From positions 1,302,001-1,366,000 of the forward strand of contig NZ_CP007055.1 of the NCBI RefSeq assembly GCF_000517625.1: DNA of 64,000 nucleotides, in the 5' to 3' direction. Position numbers and translations under genes: made by a program. The DNA is from Halostagnicola larsenii XH-48 (GTDB taxonomy: Archaea; Halobacteriota; Halobacteria; Halobacteriales; Natrialbaceae). Under the pieces are notes generated by a model. It saw only the letters and a program-made list of their open reading frames with translations. It was not told the DNA's origin and searched no databases. Positions 57,201 through 64,000 of the stretch are shown in pieces. Every line of letters begins with the position of its first letter. The stretch's first letter is position 1.

Positions 57201-58062
57201 TGGCCGTCGCGATCGCGACGCTCGAGCGCGATGGCACCACGCTCGAACTCCCGCTGCTCGCCGAGGGCGGTGGGGCACCGCTCGTCGGCCAGGATATCGG
57301 GAAACCCGAGTCGGGGCCATCCAACAAGGGGTCTATCAACCCCCGATGGCAGGACCAGTGGTCTCGATCAGAGGGCTATACGCTGTCAGTCCGATACACG
57401 GAGAGTGACGCCTACAGCCGGGCGATTGAACTCGCAGATCTGCTCAAATCTCACAGCGATGGCGAGGACCTCCTCCTGAATATCGACTACCCGAATACGA
57501 TGACGACATCCGCGTCGCCCCAGCTGCAGAGCAAGACACTGCGGTGACGATCGCCTACGATGTCGGCCAGACGAACTTCGTCGATTGCGAGGTCTCGCTC
57601 ACTCGAGTGAACACAACGCACGGAAGCGGATCGCAGGTCGCAGAGACACCGACCGCGACCGGAAACGGCCCGATAACGCTCTCGTATGGTTCCCAGAGCG
57701 TCGAGTTCCGAGACGATATCGTGGTCGACCGGTCAGTCGGGCGGCCGAATTCGGTCGTTCGACGGACGACATTCGACTTTCCGAACTATGAGGACAAGAT
57801 CAAGGCGGCGTACGATGGCTTCGAGATCGGCGTTGAGTTCACCGATAACGCAGTTTCGAGAGCTACTACGCTCAAGAGCATGGTAGGGCAGAAACTCGGT
57901 CGCACATCTCTCACGCTGGATTTCAACGGGATCTACGGACTCGGTGCGTTCGACGTCGTCCCGGAAGGGTCCCAGGCGCTGCGGACGGTCCGGGCCAGTG
58001 CAGAGCAGGGCGTCATCGTCGTCCCGACGCTCAAACTCAGGCGGGTGATGGCCGATGGCTGA
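57200..58062 (+). pseudogene. Copy B: distal tail gene with one-base deletion
   Basis: As 20117-20980 but one C is missing at 57487 (C for CC at 20404-20405). The frame is lost after codon 96 and the remainder is open as a second frame from 57544. Restoring the base gives the 287-residue protein. Confidence 0.85.
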
Positions 58063-60992
58063 GTGGCGTGTGATCGTCAACGAGGAGACTGTCGAGTCGG
58101 AGGTCTTCGACGTCGAAATCGTTGACACGGCCAACCCGTTCGGCAACTACGCGATCGCCTACATGGACGACGTCGACGGCGAGAAGTTCGAGGAGGTTCC
58201 TCGAGGGACGCGTCTCGACTTCGAGTATCGGGAGTTCGATCCGAATCCGCCGGAGTCGCTCGTCATCGAAGACGGTGAAACCGTGACCGTCGAGTCCGGC
58301 GAGACCGAAACCTATGCTAACGTCGTCAACGCCGGGACGCTCCACAACGAAGGGACGATACGGACCGTCGGTGAGAACGAGTACACTCGCCGGTTCACGG
58401 GCTACGTCGTCGAGCGTCGCGAGGCCGATCGGAACGGGGCGGACGTGCTCGAGGTCGAGTGTTACAGCTTCGACCAGTTCCTCCGACGGGGCGTCGTCGA
58501 GTCAGATCTGAGCGGCCAGAGCATCTTCGAGGCCCTCGAGGAGATGATCACCGAGTACACCCCGATTCAATTCGTCCCCGAGAACGTCACCGTCGGCGAT
58601 GAGCAGCAACTCACGCGATCGTTCCGTGGCGAGCGAGTCGAGACGGTCTTAAACGAACTCGGTGGGAAATCCGAAAACGAAGAGTTCGGCGTCAACGCAG
58701 ATCTCGAGTTCTACTTCCGGCCACGGGAAGCAGAGGCCGCGCCACGCGATATCGACAACACGCAGTGGCTCGAGTACGACATCCCCGAGGAAGGCAAGGA
58801 ATCGCTCAACGAGGTGACGGTCTTCTTCAACGGCGGCGACGAGTCAGTTACTGTCGATCGAGGCGACGACAAGCTCGACCTCCAGGAGAGTCTGGGGACG
58901 AACGACCCGCTCCGCGAGCCCGAAGAGGTGACTCGCGAGGAGATCACGAACATCGACGATGCGCGGGACGTCGCCCAGAACATCCTCGACGAGCGTCAGC
59001 CGACGATCACGGGGACGGTGACGACCTACGGCCTCTACGAAGCCGAGCCGGGCCAGGTCATCAATATCGAAATCAAGCCCCGTGGGATTGATGGTGACTT
59101 CCGGATCGCAGAGGTGCAGTATCTCTGGGGCAGTGACGAGACCATCCTGACGATCGTCGAGAAGCGCGGCAACCAGGACGACATGCTGGTGCGGATGAGC
59201 GATACGGTCAAACGCGTCGAGATGCGCGAGGCCGATCGGGGACTCGGTCCGCAACCAGATCACCAGCACGAACGTTGGAGCGGTGATCACTCCTTCGGGG
59301 ACTGTCGGTGGCGTTGCGTTCGACCAGGTTCGGTTCACGAACGTCGGTCGCGACCAGGCCCGCGATGTCTGGGGTGGGGCTGATCCAGTCGCAATCAGCG
59401 AGATCGCCGTCGGCGACGCCGCCGAGGGGCTGAGTCGGAACAACACCGAGCTCGGCAACGAACTCGAGCGCGTGTCAGTCTCGGAGTCGTTCCCCGACCT
59501 GACGAGTGCCGACTACAGTGCGTCGGTCACAGAGACGGCCATCCGCGAAATCGGGCTCTTCAACGCGGACGGTGATATGATATCGCGGGCGACGATCCCA
59601 GAGAGTGAGTTCTCCAGCCCCGTCGACGTCGAATACACACTCACAGTCGAGAACGACGACAGCACCTCGAAGGGCGTCCTGACGGATGCCGGTCAAGAGG
59701 CTGTTAGAGACGCGTTGGTGGCTAACGATCCGAACCTTCCCACGCAGTACGCGTATGGCTCGGACGTCACGGACCCAACGACCGGCGATACGGCGCTCGG
59801 CGATGAGGTGATCGTCCTCCAGTTAGACGAGCTGCTCATCGGGAGCTCCGGAGACGAGCCGTTCAGTTCGTTCGTCGATCCCGAACCCACCGATCCCGTC
59901 GTTGCCGAGGCGGACGAAGTTCGAGACGTCCAATCGAATTTCATCGAAAGCCGTAGGCCTGTTCTCCAAGAAAGTACTGCATCGTCGGACCTAAACAGTG
60001 ATTACGTCGGTGGTTCTGCATACGCGTTCCAGGAGGAGGGCGACTACGTGATCTACGAGCCGTTTGAACTCGAGTACCTCCTCGAGGCGGACAACATCGG
60101 GATCGGTGCGCGGTTTAACACGGACTACGCCGGGTCTGATGGGAACAACCCGACGGTTGAGTTAGCGCTCATCGAACACGACACCGAAACCGAAGTCGGC
60201 CGAGCGACCATCTACGAGGGAAGCAGTGGGTTGAGTCTCTTCTGGAGAGGATTCGGTGACGACGATTTCTTCAGTGACCTCTCTGGGGACAGCGCCGACG
60301 CCTGGACTGACGGGGATATCGAGCCCGGGACGTATCACTTCCGCCTCGAGGCTACGTCGAATCCGTCAGGCAACGGCGAGGAGACGATCGTCGATATCTT
60401 CAGTTTCTTCGATACGAGATACGACTACTATTTCGATAGCGAGGTGAACGAGTTCGGAGATCTCGACGGCCCCGAACTCTACCCCGACCAGGCCCCCGTC
60501 GAGTTCACGACGTCCACGCGGCGGGACGTCACCGAGGCCGTGCTCGAGACGGAGTGGAACGACACCTCAAACGAGCAGTTCATCGGGCTTCGGAACACCG
60601 ATGCAGAGAGTTTCATCACGGCTTCGAACACCGACACGCTCTCTGCAAACTTCCCCAGCTCGGAGCGGGGCGTGACAGTCCAGTACGGGTTCAGTCGCTA
60701 TCCGCAGGACTCGGACCCGCAGGAAGGCACGCCACGGTACGGTCATAAGGCCCAAGCAGTCACCCGGCATGATCTGACCGCGAACGTGGCCGCGATCACG
60801 CCCGATGGGATCGGCATGGCGAACCTTCGGGCGATCATCCAACCCGACGAGATCGTCGGCGAGACGCTTCGCGAGGCCGGGCAGTTAGCCGATGACGGCA
60901 CGTTGCTCTCCCGGTCGGTCTTCGCCGAATTCGAGGTCGAGGAACAACAGCGGGTGATCTCGAGCGAGTCGATTACGTGGTCGAATCCGTGA
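58055..60992 (+). pseudogene. Copy B: large tail-tip gene with one-base insertion
   Basis: As 20973-23909 but GGGG at 59238-59241 for GGG at 22156-22158. The N-terminal hub part ends early at 59383 and the receptor-binding part continues as a separate frame from 59283. Restoring the run gives the 978-residue protein. Confidence 0.86.
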
Positions 60993-61007
60993 CAGGTCCA
61001 CCAATAA

Positions 61008-62015
61008 TCAGTCTTCGCCGACGAGTGAGTAAGTCCGCCCTCCTCTGTCGCCGTTCGATTCTATCAGGTCATAGTGGGTCATCTTCGAGAGGTAGTTCCG
61101 GAGCGTGCGCCGAGTATTCGGATCGTCGACGATCTCCTCGTACGCGTCGTATAATTCCCCAGGTTCGACCTCGCCGCGCTCCTCGATGACGTCGTAGAGG
61201 ATGCGCTGGTGCTCGGTCAAATCATCGATGATCTGCTGGCGCAACTTATTCCGTGTCTCTGGCTCTGCGGTCTCGACGATCTCGTCGGTGATTTGCTCCT
61301 CGCCTTCGCGAGCGGCGATCCGGGCAGCCGTATGGAGGATTCCGATACCCACGCGGGCGTCCCCCGATGCGGTGTGGGCGATCGACTGAATCTGGTCGTC
61401 ATCGATTACTTGCGGTTCTAACCCCTGCCGGGCTCGCTCGGAGAGGATCTCGACGAGTTCGTCAGTTCCGTAGCGATCGAAGTAGACGCGAGTCCCAGCT
61501 CGCAGTCTCGAGCGAACGCGGTCGTCGAACCCGGCGAACATCTCTTCCTCGCGATTGGCGATCAACACCAGGTGGACGTGTGGCAAGCGATGGAGGTCGT
61601 ACAGCGTTTCCGATTCTTCGTGCTGGTCGATCTCGTCGAGGACCGCGACGATCGGCTCGTCGTCGGCCTCCCGAAGGAGTTTGAACAGCTGATCTTTCGG
61701 CGTCGATCGATGGACATCGATGGCCTGGTCGATCTCCTCGAGGAGCCGGTAGTGTACGCGAAAGCGGGTGAACTCCTGCCAACAGTTGATGTACGCGGTC
61801 TGAACATCGGGGCGCTGGTTGGTGAGCTCGTCCAGGACGTACTTCGCGGTGCACGTTTTCCCGGCTCCAGTCGGCCCCAACAGGAACGCCGTCTCTGGGC
61901 GATCGTCGTCGAGAACCGGCTCGAGGGTCGCCGAGAGGTGATTTAGTTCATCGTTCCGGTGTTCGATCTCGCTCGGGACGAAGTCCTCGTGTAGGACGCG
62001 GTGGTCGACGATCAT
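61008..62015 (-). CDS. orc1: Copy B: Orc1/Cdc6 initiator
   Basis: Identical to 23925-24932. Confidence 0.96.
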   Translation of the reverse strand: MIVDHRVLHEDFVPSEIEHRNDELNHLSATLEPVLDDDRPETAFLLGPTGAGKTCTAKYVLDELTNQRPDVQTAYINCWQEFTRFRVHYRLLEEIDQAIDVHRSTPKDQLFKLLREADDEPIVAVLDEIDQHEESETLYDLHRLPHVHLVLIANREEEMFAGFDDRVRSRLRAGTRVYFDRYGTDELVEILSERARQGLEPQVIDDDQIQSIAHTASGDARVGIGILHTAARIAAREGEEQITDEIVETAEPETRNKLRQQIIDDLTEHQRILYDVIEERGEVEPGELYDAYEEIVDDPNTRRTLRNYLSKMTHYDLIESNGDRGGRTYSLVGED

Positions 62016-62087
62016 ACTCGAGACATTCAGGTTCCGTGAGATAAACGTCTCCAGGCCGTTTCCGATAGTTCCGATTTCCGATATGGG

Positions 62088-62264
62088 TTAGTCGTTGAGG
62101 ACGTCCACCGCTTCCGCGGGGGAGACGTTATGCTCGAGCAGGCGATCAGCTGCGAGCTGCCACGCGTAGTTCGCGAGCTCGGGATCGGCGTCTTCGAACT
62201 GGACCGAGAAATGTGTCAATGCGATTGCAATCAGGAGGTCATCGTCACGGTGTGCTGCGGACAT
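62088..62264 (-). CDS. Copy B: small acidic protein
   Basis: Identical to 25005-25181. Confidence 0.75.
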   Translation of the reverse strand: MSAAHRDDDLLIAIALTHFSVQFEDADPELANYAWQLAADRLLEHNVSPAEAVDVLND

Positions 62265-62341
62265 CGTGGGGTCTGGCCGCGGCATCGGACTTAAACCCTT
62301 GCAGAGCACACTTTTAGTGCTCTTAGGGCCTGTATTTCAGT

Positions 62342-62743
62342 ATGGCTATTCACGGGATGCTTGTTCGCGATGATTTGAAATGGATCCGTTTTATCCGCGA
62401 TGAAACGGATTCGATGGTCCGTGTTTTGCTTCATGAGAAGTTGTATGATCGTCTTAGGCCTGTCTGTGAGTATTATAATAAAATAGAGCCAGGTGTGAGT
62501 GTTTCTGCACCGCCATATATCAAAGAATGTTTAGATTGGCTGTTTGATTTGACTTTGGAGTTAGATATTTTTGAATGGACAGTTTCTATTGCACTCGTTC
62601 CGTTATTCTTCGAGCGGATTACAAGCAGCATTAGCCTTGGAAAGTTCACTTACAAAGCCATCGGAAAATCGGGTTCATTCAAGTCGGGCGGGTGTCCTTC
62701 TGGTGGCGGAACCAAAATACTCGAATTACCTGTCGAGGGCTAA
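62342..62743 (+). CDS. Copy B: low-GC hypothetical protein
   Basis: Identical to 25259-25660; operator palindrome at 62303-62323. Confidence 0.7.
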   Translation: MAIHGMLVRDDLKWIRFIRDETDSMVRVLLHEKLYDRLRPVCEYYNKIEPGVSVSAPPYIKECLDWLFDLTLELDIFEWTVSIALVPLFFERITSSISLGKFTYKAIGKSGSFKSGGCPSGGGTKILELPVEG

Positions 62744-62813
62744 CCGATGGCGTTTTGGAATTATCGGAAGCGCCCCAGAGACGGCTTTATGCACGTAGTC
62801 AGGACCACCAGGT

Positions 62814-63146
62814 ATGCGCGCACACGAACGCGAACGCCTGGTTCTCAAACACGAGCTCTCGAAGTACTATCTTCGAGTCCGTGATCACGACGTCTCGAGT
62901 ATCGTCCGGCGACTGCAGAAAGGGTTCGTTGACGGTGAGTTTCTGGCGCTTCGAAATCGCGGCTTCGAGGCGATCGTCTTCCAGAGTTCGTACCATGGGT
63001 TCGGGAAGATCATCTCGTACCAGGTGCGGAATTCGGGTCACACTGCCTGGGACGAAGTCCTTTGCAAGACTGACGATCCGACGGAGTGGCTCGAACACCA
63101 TCGCGACGATCTCGAGTGGATCCACTACGAATGGCGAGAGGAGTGA
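62814..63146 (+). CDS. Copy B: basic helical protein
   Basis: Identical to 25731-26063. Confidence 0.8.
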   Translation: MRAHERERLVLKHELSKYYLRVRDHDVSSIVRRLQKGFVDGEFLALRNRGFEAIVFQSSYHGFGKIISYQVRNSGHTAWDEVLCKTDDPTEWLEHHRDDLEWIHYEWREE

Positions 63147-63321
63147 TTATGTATCCCACTCAAAATACGACTAAACCACTCCTCTAAATCGTATCTAAAT
63201 TGCTATACCGACCACAATGCGAGCTGTTAGAGTGCGTAAAGATTTAATAGGACTCTATATCATACTCAAACTCGTACCACATGTCACACATCGTGGCGTG
63301 CTGGGAAAATCGCCAAGAGCG

Positions 63322-63522
63322 TTAGCCGCTCAGGCGTTGGTCATCGGGCAGTTCGCCATACCATATGACCATCGCAAGCGACCATGCGACCAACGCGAGG
63401 AGAATGGCGCTAGACTCGCCATTCACCCCGACAATTGCGAGGCCGATTCCGCCGCGTGCGAAGGTCGTGTGAAGATGCCCCTTAATGGCATCACGACAAG
63501 TCGGTTTTTTCGCGTGAACCCG
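63322..63522 (-). pseudogene. Copy B: membrane-protein remnant
   Basis: Identical to 26239-26439, start-less. Confidence 0.4.
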
Positions 63523-63738
63523 TCAAACGCGGTCACGAATTCACGTGACAAAAGTTCGGTATTCATGCATTCCTCATAAAGGGTGGTAATGCAGGCTATT
63601 TATATGATAAGTATATTGTTGTATGGTACATGGGCGAGGAATTAAGGTAGAGCATCGACAGGTGGAACAGGTCAGGAGGTAGGAAAGCACACACCTCAAT
63701 TGGGGTCGTACACCTCCTTGCCCTCGGTGAGGATGTGA

Positions 63739-64000
63739 ATAGGCCCGTATGAACGTGATCGATCCGGAGGCGATTCCCCGGTCGAACCGACGGAGTCGCC
63801 GAACGGACGGTGCTTCCAAAAGCCGTAGCCGACGCCGTCAGACCGGAAGACCTCGGCCGCCTTCTTTGCGGTCTCGTGGATGTCCGAGAGGTCGTCGTCG
63901 GGGCTCATGACGAAACAGGCCGAAAGCTGCTGGAGTTCGTCGCCGGCGTTCATCAGCGTCGGGGAGTTCGGCATAAAAGAGGGCGATTCCATCCCCTCGG
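63739..64000 (-). pseudogene. nrdJ: Copy B: nrdJ remnant, cut by window edge
   Basis: Same reductase fragment as 26656-27002; its upstream end lies outside the window. Same one-base loss. Confidence 0.85.

Larger units (their letters stand above)
37081..64000. repeat. Direct repeat, copy B of the 37.08 kb unit
   Basis: Second pass through the sequence at 1-26917. Five reading-frame breaks (two in the portal, one each in the major capsid protein, the 287-residue tail protein and the large tail protein) are all single-base changes in C or G runs. That pattern is typical of uncorrected sequencing error, although true sequence variants cannot be excluded from one sequence. Confidence 0.97.

Overview
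The window looks like a haloarchaeal tailed virus (Caudoviricetes), read about 1.7 times around. The DNA is GC-rich and the encoded proteins are strongly acidic. Promoters are TATA-like boxes 25-30 nt before ATG codons, and the replication genes are archaeal (Orc1/Cdc6 and MCM). The head, packaging and tail genes follow the usual siphovirus order. Positions 1-26917 (copy A) recur at 37081-64000 (copy B) with an offset of 37080-37083 nt, so the unit is about 37.08 kb. The two copies differ by four substitutions and five one-base indels, every indel in a C or G run. The simplest reading is a circular or circularly permuted genome left unresolved by assembly; a concatemer or tandem provirus is the alternative. 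No integrase, tRNA, CRISPR array or rRNA was seen.

Layout of one unit. 27.0-36.6 kb (present once) is the early/control region. It has a divergent promoter with four ACTG-N4-CAGT operators (27558-27641), a long run of small overlapping genes rich in zinc-finger-like and helix-turn-helix proteins, three ribbon-helix-helix (RHH) regulators, an array of six GTGCAC-G-GTGCAC palindromes (34630-35132), and an origin-like region with a 22-bp inverted repeat just before mcm (36372-36590). Then come mcm (36604-38700, and truncated at 1-1620) and a few small genes. Late genes run from 3.7 to 23.9 kb: TerS, TerL, small proteins, a portal-MuF fusion, a prohead protease-scaffold fusion, decoration protein, major capsid protein, head-tail connectors, tail tube, tail chaperone, tape measure, a tail protein and a large hub/receptor-binding protein. 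An accessory island of lower GC (13.0-15.5 kb) carries a lipoprotein, a calcineurin-like phosphoesterase and two membrane proteins. After the late block, orc1/cdc6 lies on the minus strand (23925-24932), followed by small genes, a gene-poor stretch and a host-derived nrdJ remnant (26656-27002).

The strongest regulatory signal is a late-promoter element. Nine late genes share CGTCAC placed exactly 9 nt before the ATG with a TATA-like box 27-30 nt before the ATG; a tenth has CGTCCG at the same place. One copy lies inside the protease-scaffold reading frame and would drive separate scaffold synthesis. A second system pairs the GTGCAC array with a seventh copy of the palindrome in the promoter of an RHH gene (33471-33689), suggesting that this protein binds both, as a copy-control or partition element would. 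Together with Orc1, MCM and the absence of an integrase, this fits a virus that can persist as a plasmid.
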